Shown here: piece after piece, positions 9,257 to 18,789 of the stretch
How the letters are laid out: each line of letters starts with the position of its first letter
Numbering within the stretch: the first letter of the stretch is position 1
DNA from: Limnohabitans sp. Rim8
GTDB lineage: Bacteria > Pseudomonadota > Gammaproteobacteria > Burkholderiales > Burkholderiaceae_C
Direction: 5' to 3'
Assembly (NCBI GenBank): GCA_945897465.1
Contig: CAMDFK010000006.1
Coordinates: forward strand, 1-64,000
DNA: 64,000 nt
The notes under the pieces: generated by a model
Told to the model about the DNA's origin: nothing
Seen by the model: only the letters and a program-made list of their open reading frames with translations
Database searches by the model: none
Position numbers and translations under genes: made by a program

Positions 9257-10231
9257 TCAAGTACCTGGAGACGATTCTGCGGCCTTGAACGCCGGGCTTG
9301 TCATTGCCGAGTCCATGCGTTGGCGTGCGCGGGCGGCCACGCCCGTATCGGCAAAAGCCCAGGCCAGCGACGCGCCCATGCCTTGCAAGGCCGTGCGCAC
9401 TGCCGCTTGCTCCAGCGGGCAGCTGCGTTCGCGCCCCAGCATCTCCAGCGCCCAATCGGGCAGCATCTGAAACGCCGCCCGCACGATCAAACTCACCAAG
9501 GGCCGGTCCAGGGGCGCACACGGGTAATGCTCAATCAAGTCAATCGTCTCTCGCGTGCGCTCGTCCACCCGCAACTCGGGCCGAAAGGCTTGCAGCTGCG
9601 TGAGGGCCTGATGGCGTGTCAGGGGCAGGTCGATGGCGCCCAGCCGTTCGCCAATTTGTGCCATTTCGGCAAAGTACAGGTCTTGCCTGTTGGTGGGCAA
9701 AGGCTGCAGCGACAGGTCTTGGTAGGCCCGCAAAAAACTGGTGGTCTCGCCCAGATGCACCCACCGGATCAGTTCCGGGTCGTTGGCCACATAGGGCGTG
9801 CCATCGGGCAGTGCGCCGCGAATGTTCGCATGGATGCGGTTGACCCGATCGATGGCCTGCGAAGCCGCCGCCGTGCCACCATAGGTGGTGGTGGCCACAA
9901 ACAAGGCCGTGCGCCCCAGCCGTGCCTGCAGCTGGGTGCGAAAACTGGAGTGGTCCCACACGGCAGCCAGCGCCCGGGGGTGCAGGGCCTGCAGCATGAG
10001 CGACGACAAGCCCCCAGTCATCATGGCCACAAAGTGGGCATGCACCTGCCAGGCGGCCGAGTTGGGGCCCAACAGACCCGGGTCACCCGCAGGCTGCAAG
10101 AAGTCCCGTGCATCGCCCGTGGCCCCAGTCATGGCCCGCACGCGCTGGCCCAGCTGGTCCTTGATCTGCGCTTCGATCTGCGTTTGCAGCTGCGCGAGCA
10201 AGGGCGATGGAAAAAATGAAGGTCTGGCCAT
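9257..10231 (-). CDS. DUF2236 / MpaB-type putative oxygenase
   Basis: A 324-residue protein of the DUF2236 family, related to MpaB/latex-clearing heme oxygenases. Recognisable features are the N-terminal LQPAGDPGLLGPNSAAWQVH, the AALxxQALHPRALAAVWDHS block, RVNRIHANIRGALPDG and WVHLGETTSFLRAY. These contain the conserved histidines that in relatives bind heme b. No signal peptide is evident, so it is probably cytoplasmic. It stands alone, divergent from a small hypothetical gene. Enzyme activity is not demonstrated for close relatives, so the call is to family only. Confidence 0.82.
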   Translation of the reverse strand: MARPSFFPSPLLAQLQTQIEAQIKDQLGQRVRAMTGATGDARDFLQPAGDPGLLGPNSAAWQVHAHFVAMMTGGLSSLMLQALHPRALAAVWDHSSFRTQLQARLGRTALFVATTTYGGTAAASQAIDRVNRIHANIRGALPDGTPYVANDPELIRWVHLGETTSFLRAYQDLSLQPLPTNRQDLYFAEMAQIGERLGAIDLPLTRHQALTQLQAFRPELRVDERTRETIDLIEHYPCAPLDRPLVSLIVRAAFQMLPDWALEMLGRERSCPLEQAAVRTALQGMGASLAWAFADTGVAARARQRMDSAMTSPAFKAAESSPGT

Positions 10232-10418
10232 GGCCCGCTGATTTGGAAAACCCTAGTGTGGTCTAGCGGGCGTTGCCCTGCAGGCCCAAGGGCAATGGCG
10301 TCGGACAGAACGCCCTGGGTCGAACGAATAACCCGGCGCAAATCAAGCCCATTGCATGGGCTGTGGGTCTGCACCCCGAGCCATGGCCGAATATAGCCTG
10401 TTAAATTTTGGAGACCTT

Positions 10419-11036
10419 ATGGCTTGGCTGGACTTTTTGAAAAACGGCAACGAACTGAGTGAATTGCTGATCGAGGGCAACAACCCCTACTGTGCTCACT
10501 TGCTCAGGCAAGCCGATGTGGACCAGATGCGCAATCACATCCAGCCCAACGAGCGGGTTCTGGGCTATGTGCTGGGCCGCGTGGTCTTGTCCGGCCGTGG
10601 CCTGTGGTTGTTGACCGACCGCCATCTGCTGGTTTCAGAAAACGACACCGACACCCTGGTGCACCACTTTGCCCTGAAAGACATCACCCAAGCCGAATGC
10701 GTCAAAGGCAAATACGGCTACACCCTGCGTGTAACCGCCGCTGGCCAGCAGCGCAGCGTTTACGGTGCGTCCAGCCACCTGGCCGCGGTGTTTTACCGCG
10801 CTCTGGGCCAAAAAGTCTCTTGCAGCCCTGTGCACAAACCCACCGCCTTGGACGCCGACGACGTAGCCAAAGCGGTGCACCACTTCTCGGACGCCGCGCT
10901 GCGCCTGCAACCGGTGGCCCTGGTCAACGCCGATGCCCGCGCCCTGATCGCCCAATTGGCCCAAGACGCAGCGGACCAAGGCTGGCTAAAGGCCAGCGAG
11001 GCCAGCCAAGTGCGCGAGACCGAAGCCGCGCACTGA
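10419..11036 (+). CDS. Conserved hypothetical protein with a PH-like domain
   Basis: A 205-residue protein starting at the ATG at 10419, which has TTGGAG seven bases upstream; the alternative ATG at 10383 lacks a site. Residues of about 45-120 (RVLGYVLGRVVLSGRGLWLL, TDRHLLVSEN, HHFALKDI and YTLRVTAAG) have the alternating strands and the TDRxLLV pattern of bacterial pleckstrin-homology-like domains. The C-terminal part is alpha-helical and rich in alanine. No signal or membrane segment was seen. Function unknown. Confidence 0.7.
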   Translation: MAWLDFLKNGNELSELLIEGNNPYCAHLLRQADVDQMRNHIQPNERVLGYVLGRVVLSGRGLWLLTDRHLLVSENDTDTLVHHFALKDITQAECVKGKYGYTLRVTAAGQQRSVYGASSHLAAVFYRALGQKVSCSPVHKPTALDADDVAKAVHHFSDAALRLQPVALVNADARALIAQLAQDAADQGWLKASEASQVRETEAAH

Positions 11037-11039
11037 GGC

Positions 11040-11597
11040 TCAAGGACGACTGGGCTCGATCCGTTTCAGGTCGAAGCCCCGGTTGTGCAGTCTGCCCAGC
11101 AACTCCTGGTAGGCGGCGGCTGGCATTTGTGGCGTGCGCGAGAGGATCCACAGGTAGTTTCGATCAGGCTCACTCACCACCACCCATTGGTAGCTCGGGT
11201 CCAGGTCGATGATCCAGTAATCACCCCAGACCAAGGGGACTAAGGACAACCACTCGGGGGCAAAACGCACCTGGAGTCGAGGTGAATTGGGCCCGCCAAT
11301 TTGGCGTGCTGCACCCAGCGCCTCGCTCCATTCGCCCTTGTCGGTTTTGCAACGGTTGAGCACCTGCACCCAGCCATCGGCTTGCAGCGTGTAGGTGGCC
11401 TGTGTGCTGCTGACGCATTTCTTCTGAAACCAGTTCGGGTATTTGGCGATCTCGTGCCAGGTGCCCATGTAGCGCGTCACGTCGACCGAGGGCACGGTTT
11501 TCAAAGGCGCAGGCTCGGCCTGTGCGCACAGGGCCATCAACAAACTCAACACCAGGAGCGATGCAAGCCCCTGATAGCGCTGAAAGCTGCGCCGCAT
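11040..11597 (-). CDS. blc: Outer-membrane lipocalin-like protein (Blc family)
   Basis: A 185-residue bacterial lipocalin. A hydrophobic N-terminal signal (ASLLVLSLLMALCAQAEP) is followed by the lipocalin motif TRYMGTWHEIAKYPNWFQKK and by VWGDYWIIDLDPSYQW and LWILSRTPQMP. A cysteine near the end of the signal could be a lipobox-like LxxC residue, but LLMALCAQ is only partly convincing. The start at 11597 overlaps the stop of the upstream SDR gene as TGATG, indicating translational coupling. Probable role is envelope lipid or hydrophobic-ligand binding. Confidence 0.85.
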   Translation of the reverse strand: MRRSFQRYQGLASLLVLSLLMALCAQAEPAPLKTVPSVDVTRYMGTWHEIAKYPNWFQKKCVSSTQATYTLQADGWVQVLNRCKTDKGEWSEALGAARQIGGPNSPRLQVRFAPEWLSLVPLVWGDYWIIDLDPSYQWVVVSEPDRNYLWILSRTPQMPAAAYQELLGRLHNRGFDLKRIEPSRP

Positions 11598-12391
11598 CAC
11601 ACCACGATCGGGGTCAGTGCGCCGTCCATGCTCATGCAAATGCCAGTGACGTAACTGGCTTTGGACGAGGCCAAAAACAGCACCGCGTTGGCGATCTCTT
11701 CGGGCTCGGCCATGCGGCCCAGCGGGATTTTGGCGACCGACTGCGCCTTGACCTGTTCGGGGCTGATGCCCTGGAGTCGGGCTTCAGCGGCCAGGCCCTC
11801 GTTCAGACGGTCGGTCAGGGTCAGGCCCGGGTTGACCGCGTTCACGCGGATGCCCTTCCCGCCATAAGCGGCGGCCATGCCTGCGCTCACCAGCATCAGC
11901 GCCGCATTGGCCGCGCCGCCGGGCAGGTGAATGGGGCTGGCCACTTTGCCGCCGTTGCCCACCACATTCACCACGGCGCCCTGCCCGCGTGCGGCCATGC
12001 GCTGGATGCAGGGCGTGAGCATGTGAATGGTGGTGAAGTACTTGGCCTGCATGGCGTCGGCAAAAGCCTCGGGGATGAGCTCGGAGGCCGGTGTGCGTTT
12101 GGCCGCGCCCGCCGAATTGACCAGCACATCGACGGGGCCGAACACGGCTTCAGCCGCATCCAGCGCGGCCAGTGCGGCCGATGCGTCGCGCAAATTGGCG
12201 GCCACGGTGTGGATGCGTTCGGCGGGAAACGCGGCTTGCAGCTGAGCGCGAGCAGCGTCCAAATTGGCGCTGTCACGCGAGACCAGGCTCACGCGTGCGC
12301 CTTCGGCCAGAAAGCCCCGCGCACAGGCCAGGCCAATGCCTTTGCTGCCGCCAGTGATGAGGATGTGCTTGTCGCTTAGGTGCAGGTCCAT
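11597..12391 (-). CDS. Short-chain dehydrogenase/reductase with a non-canonical active site
   Basis: A 264-residue SDR with the cofactor motif ITGGSKGIGLACA and the structural VLVNSAG. The C-terminal segment PLGRMAEPEEIANAVLFLAS and YVTGICMSMDGA are typical of the classical family. The expected catalytic YxxxK is missing: the aligned segment reads HLPGGAANAALML, with glycine at about residue 158 and asparagine at about 162. The serine about 13 residues earlier is also replaced by glycine. It may be a catalytically altered or binding-only SDR. It is coupled to the lipocalin and divergent in function from the FadR-type regulator located 56 bases upstream on the same strand. Confidence 0.85.
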   Translation of the reverse strand: MDLHLSDKHILITGGSKGIGLACARGFLAEGARVSLVSRDSANLDAARAQLQAAFPAERIHTVAANLRDASAALAALDAAEAVFGPVDVLVNSAGAAKRTPASELIPEAFADAMQAKYFTTIHMLTPCIQRMAARGQGAVVNVVGNGGKVASPIHLPGGAANAALMLVSAGMAAAYGGKGIRVNAVNPGLTLTDRLNEGLAAEARLQGISPEQVKAQSVAKIPLGRMAEPEEIANAVLFLASSKASYVTGICMSMDGALTPIVV

Positions 12392-12447
12392 GAGGGTCCT
12401 TGAATGAACGTTCTAAATGGGCAAATGATGGGGCCGCAAAAAGGTCT

Positions 12448-13221
12448 TCAGCCCCGCAGCCCCTTGACCAAGGGCTGCGCCAGACGCTCGCCTTCTTGTA
12501 CCCAGAAGGCCGGGTCTGCGCTGCGGATGCGGCCGATGGCATTGCCCATGTGCGCGGCGGCGGTTTGTCGCGCTTGAACTGGATCGCCAGCCCGCACGGC
12601 TTGCAGGATGGCCAGGTGCTCGCTGCGCACAGCAGATGCAAAGTCTCCGCGCCGGGCCTCATTGGCACGGGTGACGCGGGTGGCGCCGTGCACAAACTGG
12701 CCAAGGTAGGCCAGGGTCTGGATCAAAAAAGGGTTGCGTGTGGCCTCGGCAATGGCGCGGTGAAAATTCACGTCCTCGGCCACGCCATCGCCGCCAGACA
12801 GCACCGCCCGGTCCAGCGCCTGGACCGCCTGCTCAATGGCCCGCAGATCGCTTGCATTGCGCCGCTCGGCCGCCAGTGCCGCCACCTCGGCCTCCAGGGC
12901 GCGTCGCACCTCCACCATCTGGACCACGGCCTCTTGCGAAGCGGCATGCCGGGCTTCGAAGTTCAGGGGCGCAAAAGGCTGCTGCGCACTCACAAACACC
13001 CCACTGCCCTGTCGCGAATCCACCAAGCCCAGCGATTTGAGGCGCGACACCGCCTCGCGCACCACGGTGCGGCTGACGGCGAACTGCTCGACCAGTCGCG
13101 CCTCGGTGGGCAGTTTGTCGCCCGGCACCAAACGCCCAAGCTTGATCTCGGCGCTCAATTGCTCGGCCACCTGATCGGACAAATGGGCACCGCTGGAAAC
13201 AGGGGTGAAGTGCTGGCTCAT
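12448..13221 (-). CDS. GntR-family (FadR/FCD) transcriptional regulator
   Basis: A 257-residue regulator when started at the ATG at 13221. Residues of about 15-75 form a winged helix: LSAEIKLGRLVPGDKLPTEA, then FAVSRTVVREAVSRLKSLGL and SRQGSGVFV. The C-terminal FCD domain includes the metal-site motifs EDVNFHRAIAEATRNP and SEHLAILQAV with DxxH and H residues. It lies upstream of the SDR and lipocalin genes on the same strand and probably controls them and itself. Relatives respond to carboxylates or sugar acids. Confidence 0.9.
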   Translation of the reverse strand: MSQHFTPVSSGAHLSDQVAEQLSAEIKLGRLVPGDKLPTEARLVEQFAVSRTVVREAVSRLKSLGLVDSRQGSGVFVSAQQPFAPLNFEARHAASQEAVVQMVEVRRALEAEVAALAAERRNASDLRAIEQAVQALDRAVLSGGDGVAEDVNFHRAIAEATRNPFLIQTLAYLGQFVHGATRVTRANEARRGDFASAVRSEHLAILQAVRAGDPVQARQTAAAHMGNAIGRIRSADPAFWVQEGERLAQPLVKGLRG

Positions 13222-13225
13222 GGGT

Positions 13226-13236
13226 TTGTCATACAA
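13226..13236. promoter_or_regulatory. FadR/FCD-type GntR operator
   Basis: TTGTCATACAA is a TTGT-N3-ACAA palindrome that fits the TNGTNNNACNA consensus known for FCD-type GntR regulators. It lies four bases upstream of the GntR gene start, so autoregulation is the simplest reading. Confidence 0.6.
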
Positions 13237-13686
13237 ATAACAAACTTGAGCATAACGGGCCTTGAGTTGAAGGGCTGTCAAAAAGGTGTCGTTGAAGGAT
13301 AGTCGTAGAACATTCAGGGTTGATTAAATGACAACACCGCCGCAGCGCATACCGGAGTTCGTCATGACGATGAGATTTGTGGGACGGTTGCTGCCTACGA
13401 AACCCAGTGATAAGGCCTGCCTGTGCGGGTGCAGGTCAAGGACAAGACGGTATCGCTTGGCCAGTGGTTGGTGTCGGAAGTGAAGCTTGCGATGTCTTAC
13501 GGCCTTTGCTTCAAACCGACCCATTGGGCGTCAAAATAACCGTGAACTTGAGCAAGTGTCTGTGACTTGTCTTCGCGCTACTACGTAGTGTCCCTATTGA
13601 CAGTCTCTGGCTGGCACACAAAATAAACTGGCGCTGAATCTAGTAATTTCAGCACTTCAGATCCACATTCAACCCTTGAGATTTAA
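13237..13686. other. Intergenic stretch, probable junction and promoter of the following receptor gene
   Basis: About 450 bases without a convincing gene. Base composition drops from the GC-rich left side to the lower-GC catabolic block. A TTGACA at 13597-13602 followed 17 bases later by an A/T-rich hexamer is a possible sigma-70 promoter for the TctC gene at 13687. Short frames on both strands match nothing I recognise. Confidence 0.4.
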
Positions 13687-14661
13687 ATGAATTTTCGATG
13701 CAAAAATCTTTTGCTGGCGGTCATGATGCCGATCGCTTGTGTACCCATGTCAGCTTTCTCCCAAGATGCAACATGGCCCAATAAGCCGGTCAAAATCATT
13801 GTTCCGTTTGCTGCTGGAGGTAGTTCCGATGCCTTGGGCCGATTGGTAGCCAATGGTTTGAGTGATATCTTTAAACAGACCTTCATCATTGAAAACAAGG
13901 GTGGGGCTGGTGGTGTTCTTGGATCCCAAATTGTGTCTAAGTCCGCGCCCGATGGTTATACCTTGGTCGTGTCAGGCGTCGCTTCGCACGTCATTGCACC
14001 GCTTGCAAACCCCAGTGTTTTTGATCCTGTCAAAGACTTCACGCACATCGCCATCTTGGGTGGCCCTCCCATCGCTTTAGCCGTTAATTCGAGCGTCAGT
14101 GCGACCGATGTCAAAAGCTTCATCAGCATGGCCAAGGCCACACCTAAGGGCATCAGCTGGGGATCACCCGGTCAAGGGACACACGGCTATCTGATTGGTG
14201 AGGCATTTGAGGTTCTCACCAAAACGCCCATGCAGCACATTTCCTACAAAGGTGCCGCGCCTGCGGTGGCGGACCTGGTGGCAGGGCATATCCCCGCTTC
14301 TTTCACCACCTTAAGCACTGCAGCCACTCAGGTCAAATCTGGCAAGGTTCGCTTGCTTGCCGCATCCTCTTCAAAGCGTTTGCCAGCTTTCCCCGATGTG
14401 CCGACTTTTACGGAGCTGGGCTATCCAACGCTCACGGGCGTGACTTGGTTCTCTCTGTCGGGTCCTCCTGGTATGTCACCCGAATTGGTTGCACGCCTGA
14501 ACGCTGCCGTCCGAAAGGTTATGAGCTCTCCGCAGGCTCAAGAACAGTTGATCAAAACTTCAATGGAAACATTTGATTTTGATGTGCCTCGTTTCAACCA
14601 ATTCATCGCTGCAGAGATCAAACAATGGGCGCCTATGGTGAAACAAGTCAAAACCGATTGA
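13687..14661 (+). CDS. Bug/TctC family periplasmic solute receptor
   Basis: A 324-residue receptor with a Sec signal ending PMSAFSQDA, then WPNKPVKIIVPFAAGGSSDA, ENKGGAGGVLGSQIVSK and SWGSPGQGTHGYLIGEAFE, which define the family. It is the first gene of the lower-GC catabolic block and is transcribed towards a strong terminator. No TctAB membrane partners are present. It may supply the Rieske oxygenase pathway downstream, but the ligand is unknown. Confidence 0.9.
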   Translation: MNFRCKNLLLAVMMPIACVPMSAFSQDATWPNKPVKIIVPFAAGGSSDALGRLVANGLSDIFKQTFIIENKGGAGGVLGSQIVSKSAPDGYTLVVSGVASHVIAPLANPSVFDPVKDFTHIAILGGPPIALAVNSSVSATDVKSFISMAKATPKGISWGSPGQGTHGYLIGEAFEVLTKTPMQHISYKGAAPAVADLVAGHIPASFTTLSTAATQVKSGKVRLLAASSSKRLPAFPDVPTFTELGYPTLTGVTWFSLSGPPGMSPELVARLNAAVRKVMSSPQAQEQLIKTSMETFDFDVPRFNQFIAAEIKQWAPMVKQVKTD

Positions 14662-14685
14662 TGGGGTTTTGACGCCAAACCAAAA

Positions 14686-14710
14686 ACGGCCCTTCAGGGC
14701 CGTCTTTTCT
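14686..14710. terminator. Rho-independent terminator between convergent genes
   Basis: An eight-base perfect stem ACGGCCCT/AGGGCCGT with a two-base loop, followed by CTTTTCTT on the plus strand and preceded by an A-run that serves the minus strand. It separates the TctC gene from the convergent Rieske ferredoxin gene. Confidence 0.85.
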
Positions 14711-14727
14711 TGGTAACAAAGTCGGTT

Positions 14728-15045
14728 TCAGTTCTCGATTTCTACTTCACCGTCATGGAGGCGTACTTTATAGGTCTTCAATGGGATCATGCAAGGTGGG
14801 GCGACAACTTCACCTGTCCGAATGTTGAATGAACCATTGTGGAAATCACACTCCACCACGTCGCCGTCGATTTCACCTTCAGACAAAGATCCAGGCCCGT
14901 GCGTGCAAACGTCATCGGTGACGAAGAACTCGCCTTCAATGTTGAACACGGCCAGCGTCAGTCCATCCTTCTCAATCTTGATGGCTTTGCCTGGCGCCAC
15001 TTCGGATGATTTGCAGAGTGAGAGATATTTGCATGGGCCTGTCAT
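14728..15045 (-). CDS. Rieske-type ferredoxin component of a ring-hydroxylating oxygenase
   Basis: A 105-residue small electron carrier. Cluster ligands are in CTHGPGSLSEG (C-x-H) and CDFHNGSFNIRTG (C-xx-H), the pattern of BphA3/NdoA ferredoxins; the usual tyrosine after the second histidine region is replaced within FHNGSF. The ATG at 15045 is chosen for the GGAG eight bases upstream. It is divergent from the Rieske oxygenase at 15193, with a shared operator between them, so it likely passes electrons from the reductase at 22058-23080 to that oxygenase. Confidence 0.88.
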   Translation of the reverse strand: MTGPCKYLSLCKSSEVAPGKAIKIEKDGLTLAVFNIEGEFFVTDDVCTHGPGSLSEGEIDGDVVECDFHNGSFNIRTGEVVAPPCMIPLKTYKVRLHDGEVEIEN

Positions 15046-15100
15046 AGTGAATCTCCGGTTGACAACATCAAGTTTGCAATGATAACCTTGTTTCGAATGA

Positions 15101-15116
15101 AAGAACAATGTTCCTT
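15101..15116. promoter_or_regulatory. Candidate IclR operator, site 1
   Basis: AAGAACAATGTTCCTT contains the perfect half-sites GAAC and GTTC three bases apart. It sits in the 147-base spacer between the Rieske ferredoxin and Rieske oxygenase genes. The same palindrome recurs at 23938, 34358 and 34561, the first of these in front of the iclR gene, which is why IclR is the suggested binder. Confidence 0.6.
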
Positions 15117-15192
15117 CATGATGAACGATTTTTCTTCTCTCCCATGCATCCCAACGGGGTGCTGTTTTTTTTAAGTATCAGGAAATACCAGC

Positions 15193-16476
15193 ATGTTGAA
15201 AAAAGAACAAAACGACTTGATCACACAAACAGGACCTGGCACGCCAATGGGTGACGTATTTCGTCGCTATTGGTTGCCCGCTTTGCTGTCTGAGCAGTTG
15301 CCAAACCCTGATTGTGAGCCTGTGCGTTTGGAGTTGTTGTCTGAAAAAATGCTGGCTTTCCGCGACACCGAAAGTCGCTTGGGTTTGGTGGATGAGTTTT
15401 GCGCACACCGGGGTGTCTCGCTCTGGTTTGGCCGCAACGAACAAGGCGGCATCCGTTGCCCTTACCACGGCTGGAAGTACGACATCACAGGCCAGTGCGT
15501 TGAGGTGCCCTCCGAGCCGAACAGTGGCTATGCCGATCGCATCAAGCTCAAGTCCTATCCGATGGTTGAACGTGGTGGCGTGATTTGGGTCTACATGGGC
15601 CCACCCGAGCGGCAACCTGCTTTGCCTGAGTGGGAATTTGCCACCTTGCCAGTGTCCCACTCGTACATGTCCAAGCGTTTGCAGGCCAGCAATTGGCTGC
15701 AAGCCCTGGAAGGTGGCATCGATTCCAGCCACGTGTCCTTTTTGCACAGTGCCTCACTCAGCCGTGACCCCTTGTTCAAAGGCGCGAAAGGCAACCAGTA
15801 CAACCTGAACGATTTGAGCCCCGTTTTTGAAGTGGTGGAAGCCGATGGTGGTCTGCTGGTGGGTGCGCGCCGCAATGCCGAAGACGACCAGTACTACTGG
15901 CGTGTGACACCATGGATCATGCCTTGCTTCACCATGGTGCCCCCACGCGGCGATCACCCTGTGCACGGTCATTTCTGGGTGCCCATCAATGACACCACCT
16001 GCTGGACATGGAGCTTTGACTACCATCCAACACGGCCTTTGACCGATGCTGAACGTCAAGCCATGATCGGTGGCGCAGGCATACACGTCTTGGTGGACAA
16101 GAACTATGTGCCCTTGCAGCGCGCAGAAAACGATTACCTCATGGACCGCCAAGCGCAGCGAGAAGGCAGCTTGTACAGCGGCATCGAGGGCATTGGCATG
16201 CAAGACGCTTCCCTTCAGGAAAGCATGGGTGCCATTCAAGATCGAACCAAAGAAAACTTGGTGTCTACAGACAACGGCATCATCATGACCCGTCAACGTC
16301 TGATGAAAGCCGCCAAAGCATTGGCCGCCGATCCAGATTACAAACTGCCAGGCCTCGATCCCGAGCACCAAAAAATCCGCTCTGTGGCGGTTCTGCTCAA
16401 GCGCGACTTGGTTTTCAAAGAGGCAGCCCAAGACGCATTCCGTGCGGAACCCGGCAAACCACACGCCACCGTTTGA
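15193..16476 (+). CDS. Rieske non-heme iron oxygenase, alpha subunit
   Basis: A 427-residue oxygenase of the phthalate-dioxygenase type. The N-terminal Rieske site has C70-x-H72 in EFCAHRGVSLWFG and C89-xx-H92 in CPYHGWKYD. The catalytic domain has NWLQALEGGIDSSHVSFLHS, giving the bridging aspartate and two iron histidines. The third iron ligand lies in the C-terminal part. Such enzymes hydroxylate or demethylate aromatic acids. It starts a plus-strand unit with the zinc dehydrogenase and shares an operator with the divergent ferredoxin gene. Substrate not determinable. Confidence 0.92.
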   Translation: MLKKEQNDLITQTGPGTPMGDVFRRYWLPALLSEQLPNPDCEPVRLELLSEKMLAFRDTESRLGLVDEFCAHRGVSLWFGRNEQGGIRCPYHGWKYDITGQCVEVPSEPNSGYADRIKLKSYPMVERGGVIWVYMGPPERQPALPEWEFATLPVSHSYMSKRLQASNWLQALEGGIDSSHVSFLHSASLSRDPLFKGAKGNQYNLNDLSPVFEVVEADGGLLVGARRNAEDDQYYWRVTPWIMPCFTMVPPRGDHPVHGHFWVPINDTTCWTWSFDYHPTRPLTDAERQAMIGGAGIHVLVDKNYVPLQRAENDYLMDRQAQREGSLYSGIEGIGMQDASLQESMGAIQDRTKENLVSTDNGIIMTRQRLMKAAKALAADPDYKLPGLDPEHQKIRSVAVLLKRDLVFKEAAQDAFRAEPGKPHATV

Positions 16477-16503
16477 AGCCACTTTCTGAACTGGAGCTTT
16501 CCC

Positions 16504-17613
16504 ATGGGTCTGAGTTTTAAAGCCGCTGTTGCGCTGCAGGACAGTCGCATCGAAATTCGCAACTTTGAAACCCCCGAACCCCAGCCCAATGCGGGCTTGC
16601 TCAAGGTGGCGATCACGGGTGTCTGTGGCAGTGACTGGATGTTTTTCCAGGACCTGCCCAAGTTGAAAGGCCCCACCATTTTGGGCCACGAAACCGTGGG
16701 CTATGTGCAAGAGGTGGGTGCCATTGCCGGTCCCAAGTGGGGCGTCAAAGAGGGTGATTTGGTCGCTTTGGAGGAGTACCTGCCGTGCGGGCACTGTGAG
16801 TTTTGTCGCAGTGGCGATTTCCGCTTGTGCAATGCCACCGACTGGCGTTTGGGCGGTCCAAGGTATGGCGCAACCGGTTTGAGTGTGGGCTCAGGTTTGT
16901 GGGGCGGTTTTGCTCAATACCAAGAGCTGCACATGAACACGGTCTTTCACAAAGTGCCTCAAGGTGTTGACCCCAAATACGCTGCATTGGCTTTGCCCAT
17001 GTCCAACGGCATCGAGTGGACCTATCTGCAAGGGGGTGCAGGACCCGGTCAAACCGTGCTGATCCAAGGGCCTGGTCAACAAGGTTTGTCGTGTGTGATT
17101 GCGGCCCGTGAAGCGGGTGTGGCCAACATCATCGTGACCGGTTTGAACAACCCCACTGACCTCAAACGATTGGCGCTGGCCAAGCGTTTGGGCGCACACC
17201 ACACTGTCGCCTTTGGCGAGCAGGATCTGCTGGAAAGCGTGGCAGACATCACGGGTGGCCAAATGGCCGATCTGGTCATTGACTGCGCTTCTGGCGGCAC
17301 TGCCTCTGTGGTCAGCGCCTTGCAGTTGGCACGCAAAAAAGGGACTGTCATTTTGGGTGGCATCAAGCGGCAAAAAGTGCCCATGTTTGACAGCGACATG
17401 ATCATTGCCAAGTTCCTGACGGTCAAAGGCATGCGGGGTCACAGCTTCGAGTCGGTCGAGTTGGCTTTGCAACTGATTGCGGGCAACCGTCACAACGTCA
17501 AAGAAATGAGCACCCACACGTTTGGTTTGGACCAGACCGAATACGCCTTGCGCACGCTGGTGGGCGAAGGTGCACCCGATGCGATTCACATGACCATTGA
17601 CCCTTGGTTGTGA
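16504..17613 (+). CDS. Zinc-dependent alcohol dehydrogenase (MDR superfamily)
   Basis: A 369-residue medium-chain dehydrogenase. Catalytic zinc residues lie in GVCGSDWMFF and LGHETVGYV; the structural zinc lobe is CGHCEFCRSGDFRLC with four cysteines. The cofactor fold contains VLIQGPGQQGLSCVIAA, a GxGxxG variant. It follows the Rieske oxygenase by 27 bases and precedes a strong terminator, so the two form one operon; it may oxidise a diol or alcohol made by the oxygenase. Confidence 0.9.
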   Translation: MGLSFKAAVALQDSRIEIRNFETPEPQPNAGLLKVAITGVCGSDWMFFQDLPKLKGPTILGHETVGYVQEVGAIAGPKWGVKEGDLVALEEYLPCGHCEFCRSGDFRLCNATDWRLGGPRYGATGLSVGSGLWGGFAQYQELHMNTVFHKVPQGVDPKYAALALPMSNGIEWTYLQGGAGPGQTVLIQGPGQQGLSCVIAAREAGVANIIVTGLNNPTDLKRLALAKRLGAHHTVAFGEQDLLESVADITGGQMADLVIDCASGGTASVVSALQLARKKGTVILGGIKRQKVPMFDSDMIIAKFLTVKGMRGHSFESVELALQLIAGNRHNVKEMSTHTFGLDQTEYALRTLVGEGAPDAIHMTIDPWL

Positions 17614-17638
17614 GGACGATCAACCCTCAACAGGTATG

Positions 17639-17667
17639 AGCCAGGTTTTCGGACCTGGCTTTTTTTG
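17639..17667 (+). terminator. Rho-independent terminator of the Rieske oxygenase-dehydrogenase operon
   Basis: A stem AGCCAGG/CCTGGCT with the loop TTTTCGGA is followed directly by a run of seven T residues. It ends the plus-strand unit starting at 15193. Confidence 0.9.
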
Positions 17668-17675
17668 AGGTGATT

Positions 17676-18722
<1,047 letters not shown>

Positions 18723-18789
18723 AAAAACAGATCCTGAAGTTCGGCGATGTTCGCCACATGAGGTGTTTGTCAAAAAGGAAACCATTTGC

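Noticed and set aside
9166-9288. A 40-codon frame ending KRIVFWLKYLETILRP that looks coding
   Set aside because: It has no start codon after the preceding TGA and overlaps the DUF2236 gene; perhaps a gene remnant, but no family was recognised.
12406-12413. GAACGTTC palindrome upstream of the SDR gene
   Set aside because: Half-sites match the IclR motif but the three-base centre is missing, so it is probably chance.
13324-13565. Short frames in the 13.3-13.6 kb spacer
   Set aside because: No ribosome site and no recognisable motif; treated as intergenic.
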